Of a DNA stretch of 64,000 nt, positions 8,904 through 18,203 are shown piece by piece. The first letter of the stretch is position 1; every line of letters starts with the position of its first letter. The notes beneath the pieces are model-generated. The model was not told the DNA's origin and ran no database searches. It saw only the letters and a list, made by a program, of their open reading frames with translations. This DNA is from Streptomyces sp. S.PNR 29 (GTDB taxonomy: Bacteria > Actinomycetota > Actinomycetes > Streptomycetales > Streptomycetaceae): positions 277,501 through 341,500 of the forward strand of contig NZ_JANUQM010000011.1 in the NCBI RefSeq assembly GCF_030386795.1, in the 5' to 3' direction. Made by a program: the position numbers and the translations under genes.

Positions 8904-10544
8904 ATGCAAGCAGGGCTGATGAGAAGGTCTCGGAACAGGACGGCTGCCATGGGAGCCGCGGCTCTCGCCGTCCTGGGGCTCTCGCTCGTCCCGGCCGACG
9001 CGGCCACCGCCGCCACCGGACCGCAGGACGGCCATGTGTACGCGCTGACCGCGGCGCACAGCGGCAAGAACGCACAGGTCCAGTCGGCTTCGCCGGCCGA
9101 CGCGGCGAAGGTGGTGCAGAACACTCCCTCCGGCGGCCCGAGCCAGCTGTGGCAGGCCGTCGCAGGCGGAGACGGTTCGTTCTCGCTGGTGAACATCAAC
9201 AGCGGCAAGTGCATGGACGTGAACGGTGCGTCCACCGCGGCGGAAGCACCGGTCATTCAGTGGCCGTGTACCGGCAACGCCAATCAGCGCTGGAGGTTCA
9301 GCGGCTCCGCGATCGTCTCCGTCAACAGCGGAATGTGCCTCGACGTCCCCGGCAACTCCACGGCCGACGCCACGGCGCTCATCCAGTGGCCGTGCACAGG
9401 CAACCCCAACCAGCAGTGGAGCCTCACCGAACGTCCTCGGGTCGTGGCCTTCGGCCCCAGCATGACCGCCGGCGGTGAAACCTTCTCCGAGCAGACCCTG
9501 CGGATGGTCGTCCACACCAGCGTCGCCGGTTCCGGGGTGCGGATCCGGCTGTCCAACCTGCGCAGCACCACGCCGCTGTCCGTCGGCGCCGTCGACGTGG
9601 CCGTGCGCTCCGGCGGCGCCGCAGCGGTACCCGGCACCCACCGCACCGTGACCTTCGGCAGATCCGGCAACCCGACCATCCCCGCCGGGGCGGAACTCAC
9701 CAGCGACGTCATCCCGATGACGGTCACCGCGGGGCAGGACCTCCTGGTGAGCGTGTACCTTCGGGGCAACACCGGCGCCTCCACCTTCCACCGTGACGCC
9801 TACCAGACCTCCTACCGGTCCGCGGCCGGCTCCGGCGACCATGCCGGTGAGGACGCCGCCACCAACTTCACCACCACCATGTGGAGCTGGCACTACCTGT
9901 CGGGCGTGGACGTCGTGCCGGCCGCCGTGACCACCGGAACCGTGGTGGCCTTCGGCGACTCCATCACCGACGGCGCCAGCACCACCTTCGACGCCAACCG
10001 GCGCTGGCCGGACCGCCTGGCCGCCCGGCTGCAGGCGGAGAGCGGCGGCCAGCGGTTCGCTGTCGCCAACGCGGGCATCGGCGGCAACATGGTGCGCGCC
10101 GACGCCGGCTGGGCTCCCCAGGGCCTGGCCGGCAGGGTCCGGTTCGCGCACGACGCCCTCGGTCAGCCCGGAGTACGCAGCGTGATCTTCATGGAGGGCA
10201 TCAACGACATCAACAACAACCCCTCCCTCACCGTCGACCAGCTGATCGCCGGGTACCAGGACATCATCGCGCAGGCACACGCCGCCGGCGTGAGGATCAT
10301 CGGCGGCACCATGCTGCCCTACTCCTCGCAGAGCAGTGCACAGGCCGGCATCCGGACAACGGTGAACAACTGGATCCGCACCAGTGGCGCGTTCGACGCG
10401 GTCGTCGACTTCGACGCCGTCATCCGGGACCCGAACAACCACGCCCGGATGCTTCCGGCTTACGACAGCGGCGACCATCTGCACCCCAACGACGCCGGAA
10501 TGGCGGCCATGGCGAACGCCATCGATCTTTCCATGCTGCGCTAG
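8904..10544 (+). CDS. Secreted GDSL/SGNH esterase with N-terminal ricin-type lectin domain
   Basis: This 546-residue exoenzyme has a signal peptide (about 1-38, ending near ATAAT), then a ricin B-type trefoil of about 130 residues with repeated (V/L)IQWPCTGN...NQ(R/Q)W units. A linking domain follows, and then a C-terminal SGNH hydrolase domain. The catalytic serine is S353 in VVAFGDSITDG, with GGNM as a further block and DHLHPNDAG carrying the catalytic Asp/His. It probably deacetylates or de-esterifies plant polysaccharide. An in-frame start at 8547 exists but would overlap the previous gene; ATG 8904 has GAGGAG (8889-8894) and begins a proper signal peptide. Confidence 0.85.
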   Translation: MQAGLMRRSRNRTAAMGAAALAVLGLSLVPADAATAATGPQDGHVYALTAAHSGKNAQVQSASPADAAKVVQNTPSGGPSQLWQAVAGGDGSFSLVNINSGKCMDVNGASTAAEAPVIQWPCTGNANQRWRFSGSAIVSVNSGMCLDVPGNSTADATALIQWPCTGNPNQQWSLTERPRVVAFGPSMTAGGETFSEQTLRMVVHTSVAGSGVRIRLSNLRSTTPLSVGAVDVAVRSGGAAAVPGTHRTVTFGRSGNPTIPAGAELTSDVIPMTVTAGQDLLVSVYLRGNTGASTFHRDAYQTSYRSAAGSGDHAGEDAATNFTTTMWSWHYLSGVDVVPAAVTTGTVVAFGDSITDGASTTFDANRRWPDRLAARLQAESGGQRFAVANAGIGGNMVRADAGWAPQGLAGRVRFAHDALGQPGVRSVIFMEGINDINNNPSLTVDQLIAGYQDIIAQAHAAGVRIIGGTMLPYSSQSSAQAGIRTTVNNWIRTSGAFDAVVDFDAVIRDPNNHARMLPAYDSGDHLHPNDAGMAAMANAIDLSMLR

Positions 10545-10611
10545 GCGCGAGCGAGCCTCAGATCGCGCGCTTCGCCCACCGGGCTCGTCAGGCGGGGTCG
10601 GTGACGACGGT

Positions 10612-10640
10612 GGCCGGAATCCGGCTGATGGATTCCGGCC
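10612..10640. terminator. Bidirectional terminator hairpin
   Basis: GGCCGGAATCC (10612-10622) and GGATTCCGGCC (10630-10640) form a perfect 11-bp stem with a 7-base loop. It lies between the convergent esterase (+) and P450 (-), where a shared terminator is expected. No U-tract is present, as is usual in Streptomyces. Confidence 0.65.
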
Positions 10641-10759
10641 CACCGGGTCGTGGCGGGCTCCTTGGGGAGAGCCGGCCAGTGGGTGCAGCACTTCCAAGTG
10701 GACGGGCCCAGGAGCCCGGCGGCGATGAGCCCCGGAGGGGATGCGTTCCCGTGGCTCGC

Positions 10760-11950
10760 TCAGGTGACGATCCGGCAGGGCAACTTGCTGAGCCCGTGCA
10801 GGGTGTTGTTCACGATGAACTCGGGCTTGCCGATCTCGAACCGGCGCACCCGTGCCAGCAGTGCCGTGAGGAGGGCGTGCGCCTCCAGCTTGGCCAGGTT
10901 CTGGCCGACACAGGCGTGGATGCCGACGCCGAAGGTCAGGTGATCGGAAGGCTTCCGCGTGATGTCGAAGCGCTCCGGGTCATCCCACTTGCGTTCGTCG
11001 CGGTTGGCGGAGGCGAACATGACGGCGACACGATCGCCCGCGGGAATGGTGACGCCGTCGCACTCCCAGTCCCTGGTGGTCACCCTGCTGAAAACGGTGA
11101 CCGGAGACGCGATGCGCAGAACCTCGAGGTAGGCGGCGGGCACCAGGGACGGGTCGGCGCGCAGCGCGTCCCACTGGTCAGGGTGTTCGGCGAACAGCCG
11201 GACGGCGGCCGCCAAGGAGAGGATCGTGGTGTCCATGCCCGTGACGAGGAACGCCATCATGAGGGTGATCGCGGCGGCCTCGTCGATCTCGCCCGAGTCG
11301 ACCGCCTCCCAGACGCGGGCGCCGAGACCGCCTTCGGCAAGCCGGTCCTTGGCGGCGGTGGTGGTGACGTAGTCCATCAGAGCCTGCTGCTGTCGTATCG
11401 CGGCAGGCGTGCGCTCCCCGAAGGGACCCAGACCCTCGAAGGTGGAGGCGCCGAACTCAAGGATCCGGTCGCGGCCTTCCTCGGGAAGACCGATGAGATC
11501 GGCGACGAACCTCGGAGTGAATACCTCCGCCAGGTCGGACACCGCGTCGAACTCCGCACCGGCCGCCAAGCGGTCGACGATCTCTTCCGCCGCGGCGGTC
11601 ACCGAGGGACCGAGGTCCCGCAGCGCCCGGGGCATCAGCATGCGGGAGAGGATGCCGCGCAGGGTGGTGTGGTGGGGCGGGTCGGATGCCAGCACACCGC
11701 CGGCCATGAGCTCGTTCATCCCGTCCGCGAAGCCCACTCCGGACGCGGAGCTGAACGTCTCGTGATCACGCAACGCGGCACTGACCTGCTCGTAGCGCGG
11801 CAACGCCCACGCGTCGAACCGGCTGAGCCGGACCACCGGTCCCGCATCCCGTAGGCGCGCATACACCGGATAGGGATCGAGAAGTGTGTCCGTGGCGAAA
11901 AGGTCGACGTCGCTCGAGGGCAGGGTCATTGAGGGCATCATTGGCTCCAA
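10760..11950 (-). CDS. Cytochrome P450 (first of three)
   Basis: This 396-residue soluble bacterial P450 contains the I-helix AFLVTGMDTT, with Thr in the place usually held by Ala/Gly. The K-helix ExxR is in YLEVLR and the heme loop is FGVGIHACVGQ, with ligand C347. It has no membrane anchor, so it needs an external ferredoxin and reductase. The ferredoxin/reductase pair at 14109-15391, across the divergent promoter region, is the natural partner. Its I-helix and heme-loop pattern resembles the P450 at 56114, suggesting related subfamilies. The substrate is unknown; the adjacent aldehyde dehydrogenase suggests oxidation of a methyl or alcohol group on to an aldehyde. Confidence 0.9.
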   Translation of the reverse strand: MEPMMPSMTLPSSDVDLFATDTLLDPYPVYARLRDAGPVVRLSRFDAWALPRYEQVSAALRDHETFSSASGVGFADGMNELMAGGVLASDPPHHTTLRGILSRMLMPRALRDLGPSVTAAAEEIVDRLAAGAEFDAVSDLAEVFTPRFVADLIGLPEEGRDRILEFGASTFEGLGPFGERTPAAIRQQQALMDYVTTTAAKDRLAEGGLGARVWEAVDSGEIDEAAAITLMMAFLVTGMDTTILSLAAAVRLFAEHPDQWDALRADPSLVPAAYLEVLRIASPVTVFSRVTTRDWECDGVTIPAGDRVAVMFASANRDERKWDDPERFDITRKPSDHLTFGVGIHACVGQNLAKLEAHALLTALLARVRRFEIGKPEFIVNNTLHGLSKLPCRIVT

Positions 11951-12524
11951 GGTTGACGGCCGCCGGGTCAGCCGGCGCGTCTGTCACGGTGCGCATCCGC
12001 TGTGAGTGAACCGGTAGTTCCCACGGGCGTGGCGGCACGACGACGCCGGCCGATTCGCCCATGACGTTCGCTGTTCCATCGATCCTGCCCATGGGCACGG
12101 GCCGGGGTCCAACACTGAATCGCGCACGTAATGATCGAAGAATTCGATGTCGAGTCGCGGCGATCAACGTCATCTTCGATGGCTGCGTGTCGGCATCCGT
12201 GTTGGACTTCGTGGCCCGCTGAGCAGCATCATCAGCGAGGGACAGCAACAACGGACAGCCGACGCGCAGGATCCGAAGAGAACGGCATGCCCCTCACGGG
12301 CGAGGGGCATCGACCGCTCCGGCGGCCCGCGTCCCGGCCGTTTCCCGCCATCCACGACCCAGGATCCGCGGAGCCCGGAACCTCCTCGCAGATGACGTCG
12401 GCCCAAGCACCTGGACCGGTCCTGCAGGGCCGGCTGTCTCCCGTGCGTGCGGAGACCGATCCGGTGGACCGACGAGTTTCCCTCGTACCCACGCAGCAAC
12501 CGTCCCGGCAAAGGAGCCGCCCAG
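11951..12524. promoter_or_regulatory. Divergent promoter region between P450 and aldehyde dehydrogenase
   Basis: This 574-base region separates the minus-strand P450 from the plus-strand dehydrogenase and holds no recognisable gene. At 12134-12148 there is ATCGAA-GAA-TTCGAT, perfect 6-bp arms around 3 bases, a possible operator. No regulator gene is adjacent. A confident -35/-10 pair was not found. AAGGAG at 12511-12516 is the ribosome site of the dehydrogenase. Confidence 0.35.
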
Positions 12525-14006
12525 ATGGTCATCACCCGTGAACTGCTGATCGACGGCAAAGAGAAGGGTGCGCACTCCGGGCGCACCACGCCCGTCATCA
12601 ACCCCTCCACCGGACAGATGTACGCCACCGTGGCCGCGGTCGGCGTCGAGGACGTCAGCAGCGCCGTCGACGCCGCCCAAGCCGCGTTCGAGGACTGGGC
12701 GAGGCTGGACCCGTTCACCCGCCGGGCGATCTTCGTCAAGGCCGCCGACCTGATGGAGGAGCGGCGCGAGCACATCGTGGACGTGATGGTCGGTGAGGTG
12801 GGCGCGACCCGGTTGTGGGCCTCGTTCAACGTGACACTGGCCGCCGCGATGCTACGCGAGGCGGCCGCTCTGATCACCGCCCCCCGGGGCGAGGTGCTCA
12901 CCACGCAGCACGACGGTGCCCTCAGCCTCGCGGTGCGCGAACCTTTGGGCGTGGTGGCCGCGTTCTCCCCGTGGAACGCTCCCGTCATTCTCGGGACCCG
13001 GGCGGTGGCCGCTGCCCTTGCCGCCGGTAACACGGTCGTGTTGAAGCCGAGCGAAGTGGCTCCTCTGTCCGCCGGGCTCCTGATCGGGGACCTGCTGCGT
13101 GATGCCGGACTGCCCGACGGGGTCCTCAACGTGATCACGAACGACCCCGCCGACGCTCCGGAAATCGCCGAAGCCCTCATCGCCGATCCGAGGGTACGCG
13201 CGGTGAACTTCACCGGCTCGACGCATGTCGGGCGGATCATCGGCGAGCAGGCCGCTCGCCATCTCAAGCCCGCGCTCCTCGAACTGGGCGGCAAGAACGC
13301 GGTCATCGTCCTGGACGACGCCGACGTCGACTATGCGGTCGACGCCGCCGCCTTCGCGGCGTTCATGAACTCCGGACAGATCTGCATGTCCGCCGACCGG
13401 ATCCTGGTGCACGAGTCGCTCGCCGAGGAGTTCATCGCCAAGTTCACGGCCAAAGTCGCCGCACTGCCGTCCGGCGATCCCACCGACCCGGCTACGGTGA
13501 TCGGCCCGCTGGTCAACACGGACCCCGACCAGCGATGCGGACTCTTCGCAGCACAGCGGATCGCCGCCCTGGTCGAGGACGCGGTCGCCAAGGGCGCCAC
13601 CGTACTCGTCGGCGGCGAGATCGAAGGTGCCTCTCACCCGGCGACCGTCCTCAGCGCGGTCCCCGCTCACGCCGACCTGCACGGCGCGGAGACGTTCGGG
13701 CCGGTCTGCGTCGTCGACACCTTCGCCACCGATGACGAGGCCGTCGCGATGGCCAACGACACCGACCAGGGTCTGACCGCCGGCATCATCACCGAGAACG
13801 GCACGCACGGCCTCCGGGTGGCCCGCAGGCTTCGTACCGGCATCGTCCACATCAACGACCAGTCCGTCGCCGACGACCCTCAAGCGCCGTTCGGTGGTGT
13901 CAAGTCCTCCGGCTACGGCCGTTTCGGAGGCCGCTGGGGCATCGAGGCCTTCAGCAACACCCGCTGGATCACCCTGGCCACCCAGCACGCCTCCTACCCC
14001 TTCTGA
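12525..14006 (+). CDS. Aldehyde dehydrogenase (vanillin/salicylaldehyde DH-like)
   Basis: This 493-residue NAD(P)-dependent aldehyde dehydrogenase shows the oxyanion Asn N151 (SPWNAPV), the cofactor Lys in VLKPSE, general base E253 (LELGGK) and nucleophile C287 (NSGQICMS). ATG 12525 is chosen over the in-frame 12447 because AAGGAG lies 9 bases before it and the protein then starts like its paralogue at 44568 (RELLIDGKE versus RNLLIGGKE). Its similarity to aromatic aldehyde dehydrogenases suggests an aromatic or short branched aldehyde made by the neighbouring P450. A shortened, rearranged copy exists at 18669-19805. Confidence 0.9.
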   Translation: MVITRELLIDGKEKGAHSGRTTPVINPSTGQMYATVAAVGVEDVSSAVDAAQAAFEDWARLDPFTRRAIFVKAADLMEERREHIVDVMVGEVGATRLWASFNVTLAAAMLREAAALITAPRGEVLTTQHDGALSLAVREPLGVVAAFSPWNAPVILGTRAVAAALAAGNTVVLKPSEVAPLSAGLLIGDLLRDAGLPDGVLNVITNDPADAPEIAEALIADPRVRAVNFTGSTHVGRIIGEQAARHLKPALLELGGKNAVIVLDDADVDYAVDAAAFAAFMNSGQICMSADRILVHESLAEEFIAKFTAKVAALPSGDPTDPATVIGPLVNTDPDQRCGLFAAQRIAALVEDAVAKGATVLVGGEIEGASHPATVLSAVPAHADLHGAETFGPVCVVDTFATDDEAVAMANDTDQGLTAGIITENGTHGLRVARRLRTGIVHINDQSVADDPQAPFGGVKSSGYGRFGGRWGIEAFSNTRWITLATQHASYPF

Positions 14007-14108
14007 AGGGCTCCGGCGACGCGCCGGCCCGCCGCGCCGGCACCTGAACAATGTGATCCGCGGGCTGGACAGCCTGCCGGTCACCGTTACTACGGGAAAG
14101 GCTTGACC

Positions 14109-14294
14109 GTGAGCATCGAACTCGTTCCTGACCGTTGTGAGGGGCACGCTGTCTGCGAGGCCATTGCACCGGAGGTGTTCCGGGTGGACGACGACGGAAT
14201 GGTGCAACTGGTCCCCGGCGCCGACCACGACGACGCAACCGCCCTCGCGGCGGTGCGTTCCTGCCCGGTCGCGGCCCTGCGGTCGACGTCATGA
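14109..14294 (+). CDS. P450-type ferredoxin with CxxHxxC cluster motif
   Basis: This small ferredoxin of about 61 residues shows the motif C-EG-H-AV-C followed later by SCPVAAL. The usual second cysteine of the cluster is replaced by histidine, as in several actinobacterial ferredoxins that feed P450s and hold a 3Fe-4S or 3Cys/1His 4Fe-4S cluster. It would pass electrons from the reductase at 14291 to a P450, most likely that at 10760. GTG 14109 follows GGGAAAGG at a good distance; a TTG at 14103 is possible. Its stop overlaps the reductase start (ATGA). Confidence 0.85.
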   Translation: MSIELVPDRCEGHAVCEAIAPEVFRVDDDGMVQLVPGADHDDATALAAVRSCPVAALRSTS

Positions 14295-15391
14295 AGCGGA
14301 TCGTCGTCGTGGGTGGCTCGATCGCGGCGGTGACCGCCGCGAGCTGGCTGCGCGTGCGGGGCTTCGACGGGACGGTCACGCTCCTGAGCGCGGAGACGGA
14401 GCAGCCCTACACCAGGGTTCCCCTGTCCAAGACCGTGCTGTCCGGCGAGGCAACGGACGCCTCCACCGCACTGCCGCCCCTCGACGACAGCGTCGTACTG
14501 CGGCGCGGCGCCAGGGCTGTCTCGCTGGACACCGGGGCACGCCGGGTGATCCTCGAGAGTGGCGAGCCGGTGCCCTACGACGGTCTGGTGATCGCCACCG
14601 GGGGGCGGGCCCGGCGGCTCAGCCCTCCTGGGATGTCGGGAGACCGGGTGCTGCGCACGCTCGCGGACTGCGCGGCGCTGCGCGAGGACCTGAGGCGCGC
14701 TCGCAGCGTCCTGGTCGTCGGAGCGGGGCTGCTGGGCATGGAGATCGCATCGACGTGCCGCACCCTCGGCCTGCAGGTCACGGTGGTCGACCGGGATCCG
14801 CCGCTGCGCCGGGTGCTCGGACCGGTGCTCGCCGAGGTGATCGCGAGTGCCGCGCGTGAGCACGGAGTGGTGCTCAGGACGGTGCCCGCCGGAGTACGGC
14901 CGGTCGGATCCCACACACTGGAGGGCGTCGACGCCGACGGTGACGTTCTCACCGCCGACGTGATCGTGTCGGCGGTGGGGGACGTACCCGCCGTCGACTG
15001 GCTCACCGGTTCCGGCCTGACACTCGACGGCGGTGTGGTCACGGACTCCCGCGGCCGCGTCGCGGACGGCATCGTCGCGGCGGGGGACGCGGCGGTGGTC
15101 CGGGGAACGTGCCGCCGTCCGCACTGGACCAACGCGGTGGAGCAGGCGCGGGTGGCGGCGGCCACACTGCTGGGGGAGGACGTGGCCGGGGCGGCTCTTC
15201 CCTCGTACTTCTGGACCAACCAGTTCGGCGTCGAGGTGAAGGTCGCCGGGGAACCGGCCGGACTCGGTGAACCGGATCTGGTCGACGTCGACGACAGCTC
15301 GATGCTTCTGCGCTGGTCGGCCGGCGCGGCGGCGACCGTGAACCACACGATGCCGGTCCGCAAGCTCCGGCAGCTCGCCTCCGTCGCGTGA
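14291..15391 (+). CDS. Ferredoxin reductase (FAD/NAD(P)-binding)
   Basis: The 366-residue flavoprotein belongs to the putidaredoxin-reductase/rubredoxin-reductase type. The first dinucleotide fold is VVVGGSIAAVTA (FAD), then ATGGRARRL, then a second fold VVGAGLLGMEIA (NAD(P)H). AAGDAAVVRG contacts the FAD, and an HWTNAVEQAR block precedes the C-terminal reductase domain. It is about 20-40 residues shorter than its paralogues at 26026 and 57535 but has all domains. It is coupled to the ferredoxin by a 4-base overlap. A truncated duplicate of its last two thirds is at 19936-20649. Confidence 0.88.
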   Translation: MKRIVVVGGSIAAVTAASWLRVRGFDGTVTLLSAETEQPYTRVPLSKTVLSGEATDASTALPPLDDSVVLRRGARAVSLDTGARRVILESGEPVPYDGLVIATGGRARRLSPPGMSGDRVLRTLADCAALREDLRRARSVLVVGAGLLGMEIASTCRTLGLQVTVVDRDPPLRRVLGPVLAEVIASAAREHGVVLRTVPAGVRPVGSHTLEGVDADGDVLTADVIVSAVGDVPAVDWLTGSGLTLDGGVVTDSRGRVADGIVAAGDAAVVRGTCRRPHWTNAVEQARVAAATLLGEDVAGAALPSYFWTNQFGVEVKVAGEPAGLGEPDLVDVDDSSMLLRWSAGAAATVNHTMPVRKLRQLASVA

Positions 15392-15479
15392 CGGGTCGTG
15401 CACGTGCGGGCAGGGGATAGGGTCCTGCGCCACCAGTGTGCCGACGTGTGCGCCGCCGGCGACGCCCCTTTTACCGGCG

Positions 15480-15835
15480 CACCCGCGACCTGGCGGAGTA
15501 GCTGAGCCGAGCGATGCAGCAGATCCACTCCTGGCGGGTGGACATTGGCCCGCGCTGTCCACACTGCTGGGGCGGTCGCTCAGTGACCGCACAGCCCACC
15601 TCGGTGCACGCCCGACACGCGGGACCCCGACGGCCTGGACCTCGGGTCCGCTCGACATGTCGATGCCAAGAGCGGCGGCGTGCTGGGCCCAGTGCTCGCG
15701 GTAGCCGCCGTCGACGCATGCGGCACCCCCGGGGCCGCGAGCCGCTCCGTCATCGAAGGCAGTGGTGCCCGCGACGACTTCCCCCGCGTCGGCACCGCTT
15801 CCTCCGTCCACACCCGCACAGAACCGCTGGAGCAC
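15480..15835 (-). pseudogene. Decayed IS5-family transposase remnant
   Basis: On the minus strand, the residues CVDGGYREHWAQHAAALGIDM (coded around 15652-15722) resemble the DGGY...LGIDxEVV stretch near the C-terminus of IS5-type transposases. A later frame (around 15483-15545) resembles their final helix. The expected PRRWVVERT segment between them is not intact and frames shift, so no functional enzyme can be made. No clear terminal inverted repeats were found. It lies at the end of the copied ferredoxin-reductase segment, where mobile-element activity would help explain the duplication at 18-20 kb. Confidence 0.45.
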
Positions 15836-16123
15836 TACCCGGGACTGCTGACCACCGCCTCATCAGGACTCGCATACCTCCTATGTATAGGGGCATCTAG
15901 TCATCTACATACGGGCGTCCCACCATCGAAGATCACGCGAATGTGAGGGTCATCGGATTGAATCGGCTGGAACTCTGGACAAGCGGGGCGGCGATGCCCG
16001 TTAATACATCCGATGTCCAACGAGGCCACTTCGAGCTCGGCCGGGCATGAGCCGCCGTAGTCCGCTGTCGGTGTTGTGTGCAGACAAGCGGCCGGCATCC
16101 CCTCGCTTCACCAGGAGCCGCAC

Positions 16124-17947
16124 ATGTCTTCCGCACCCCTGAGCCGACGCTCGCTGATCAAGGCCGCCGCGCTCGCCGGCGGTACCGTGGCGTTCGGTCT
16201 GCCGCAGGCCCTGTGGCCCGCCACCGCCGAGGCATACTCCATCTCCTCGAAGCTGGACTGGTGGTACCAGGCCCGCTTCGGGATGTTCATCCACTTCGGG
16301 TCCTACGCGCACCACCGGAAGGGCGAGTGGGCGTTCAGCACCGAAGGCTGGACCAAGTCCGCCTGGCAGACGCAGGTCACCCAGGGGTTCAACCCGGTCA
16401 GCTTCAACGCCAATCAGATCGCCGATCTGGCCAAGAACGCCGGCATGAAGTACATCGTGATCACTGCCAAGCACCACGAGGGCTTCGGCATGTGGGACTC
16501 CAACGTCCCCAGCTTCACCGACACCACCGGCACCAAGCTGTACAACCTGCGCGACTACATCGGCTTCCAGCGCGACCTGCTGGGCGAGCTGAAGGCCGCG
16601 TGCGACGCCCGGGGCCTCAAGTTCTGCCTCTACTACTCGATCCTCGACTGGTGCCACCCCTCGCAGACGATCTACAACGGCTGGTCCACCATGTCGTCGA
16701 TGACTGCCCGCACCAACTACATCAACGACATGAAGGCCCAGCTGACGGAGCTGATGAACGCCTACAACCCGGCCCTGCTGTGGTTCGACGGCGACTGGTG
16801 CGGCAACCCCTCCACGCCCACCCTCGTCGACTGGTGGACCCAGGCCGACGGCCAGAGCCTGTACAACTGGCTGACCCAGACCTGGCCGAACGTCATCGTC
16901 AACGAACGCGTCAAGCGCGACTACGGCATGGGCGACTACGCGGTCGCGGAGTTCGGTTTCCCCACCGAGCCGATGGACCGCCCTTGGGAGTACTGCGCCA
17001 CCATGAACGACGCATGGGGCTACAACGCGGACAAGGAAACCTGGTACAAGTCGCCCCAGTACTTCATCCAGGAGATGGTCACCTGCATCTCCCGGGACGG
17101 CAACTACCTGCTGAACATCGGCCCCGACGGTGGCCTCAACGCCGACGGCACCGCGAACGACGGCCACGTCCCACAGCAGCAGGTGAACATCCTGAACAGC
17201 GTGGCCTCCTGGATGGCGACCTACTCCGACAGCGTCCACGGCACCAGCGGCAGCCCCTTCGCCACCGAGCCGTCCTGGGGCAGGATCACCAAGAAGAGCG
17301 GCAAGCTCTTCGCCCACGTCTTCACCTGGCCCACGAACGGCACCCTGCAGATCCCCGCGGTGTACAACACGATCAACCGCGTCTACCTGCTGAACAACCC
17401 CTCCGTCTCGCTCAACTACTCGGTCAGCGGCGGCCAGATCAACGTCCAGGTGCCGGCCACCGCCCCCAACGCGAACGACTCCGTGGTCTGCGTGGAGGTC
17501 ACCGGCATGCCGGCCGTCCTCCCGGGCGGCGTCTACACGTTCGTCTGCGCCCAGAGCGGCAAGGCCCTCGACAACGCCAACACCACCACCGAGGGCAACC
17601 AGTGCGTCCAGTGGACCCCCAACAACGGCCCCACCCAGCAGTGGAGGGTCACCGACCTGGGCCACGGCTACTACAAGCTGGTCTCCGTCCACAGCGGCAA
17701 GGCGCTCGACAACAACAACAGCACCTCCGACACCTCGACGGTGGTGCAGCGGACCGACAACAGCAGTTGGCAGCGGCAGCAGCAGTGGGCCATCATCTCG
17801 CTCGGCAACGGCGCGTACCAGCTCGTCAACCGGGCCAGTGGTAAGGCGCTGGACAACGCCAACACCACCCAGGAAGGCAACCCGGTCATCCAGTACACCA
17901 AGAACACCGGCCCCACCCAGCGGTGGACCGCCACCAAGGTCGGCTGA
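16124..17947 (+). CDS. Secreted alpha-L-fucosidase (GH29) with ricin-type lectin domain
   Basis: This 607-residue protein has a twin-arginine signal (SRRSLIK plus a hydrophobic segment, cleavage near AEAYS), so it should be exported folded. The GH29 barrel follows (GMFIHFGSY, AKHHEGFGMWDS), with the nucleophile probably D222 in LLWFDGDWCG. A beta-sandwich comes next and then a C-terminal ricin-like trefoil with QQW and QRW repeats and SGKALDN units. It releases fucose from oligosaccharides or plant/fungal glycans. ATG 16124 is set by CAGGAG (16112-16117). It is a single-gene unit closed by a strong terminator. Confidence 0.88.
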   Translation: MSSAPLSRRSLIKAAALAGGTVAFGLPQALWPATAEAYSISSKLDWWYQARFGMFIHFGSYAHHRKGEWAFSTEGWTKSAWQTQVTQGFNPVSFNANQIADLAKNAGMKYIVITAKHHEGFGMWDSNVPSFTDTTGTKLYNLRDYIGFQRDLLGELKAACDARGLKFCLYYSILDWCHPSQTIYNGWSTMSSMTARTNYINDMKAQLTELMNAYNPALLWFDGDWCGNPSTPTLVDWWTQADGQSLYNWLTQTWPNVIVNERVKRDYGMGDYAVAEFGFPTEPMDRPWEYCATMNDAWGYNADKETWYKSPQYFIQEMVTCISRDGNYLLNIGPDGGLNADGTANDGHVPQQQVNILNSVASWMATYSDSVHGTSGSPFATEPSWGRITKKSGKLFAHVFTWPTNGTLQIPAVYNTINRVYLLNNPSVSLNYSVSGGQINVQVPATAPNANDSVVCVEVTGMPAVLPGGVYTFVCAQSGKALDNANTTTEGNQCVQWTPNNGPTQQWRVTDLGHGYYKLVSVHSGKALDNNNSTSDTSTVVQRTDNSSWQRQQQWAIISLGNGAYQLVNRASGKALDNANTTQEGNPVIQYTKNTGPTQRWTATKVG

Positions 17948-17962
17948 GCACCTGGTGAACGG

Positions 17963-18011
17963 CTGAGGGAGCCGGTCGGGGCCGCGAGACGGCCGCGACC
18001 GGCTCCCTCAG
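17963..18011 (+). terminator. Strong terminator after the fucosidase
   Basis: CTGAGGGAGCCGGTCG (17963-17978) pairs perfectly with CGACCGGCTCCCTCAG (17996-18011), a 16-bp stem. Inside the loop GGCCG/CGGCC can pair again, giving a long continuous hairpin 15 bases after the fucosidase stop. Confidence 0.85.
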
Positions 18012-18203
18012 TGCAAGTCCGTCGATCCGGATCGACGTCCGAGAACGGCTTATCGAGCCTCTCTTGTGTTGCGGCGGCTGTCGAGTCCGCGGTCGTCGTG
18101 CGGACGACGTCACCGCTGCCTGCGGAGCAGAGCCGCCGGGGCCCCATCGGGTGGCTCGGACTCCAGCCCGTCACCGCTCCCCGGAAACAGCCCGAGCTCG
18201 CAC

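Noticed and set aside
14090..15835. Long minus-strand frame opposite the ferredoxin reductase
   Set aside because: It is antisense to a well-supported gene; only its first part (IS-like) has recognisable content, and frames shift there.
15861..15920. Short AT-richer stretch with CTAT-GT-ATAG, considered as an IS end or att site
   Set aside because: Palindrome is only 10 bases and no matching partner was seen elsewhere in the window.
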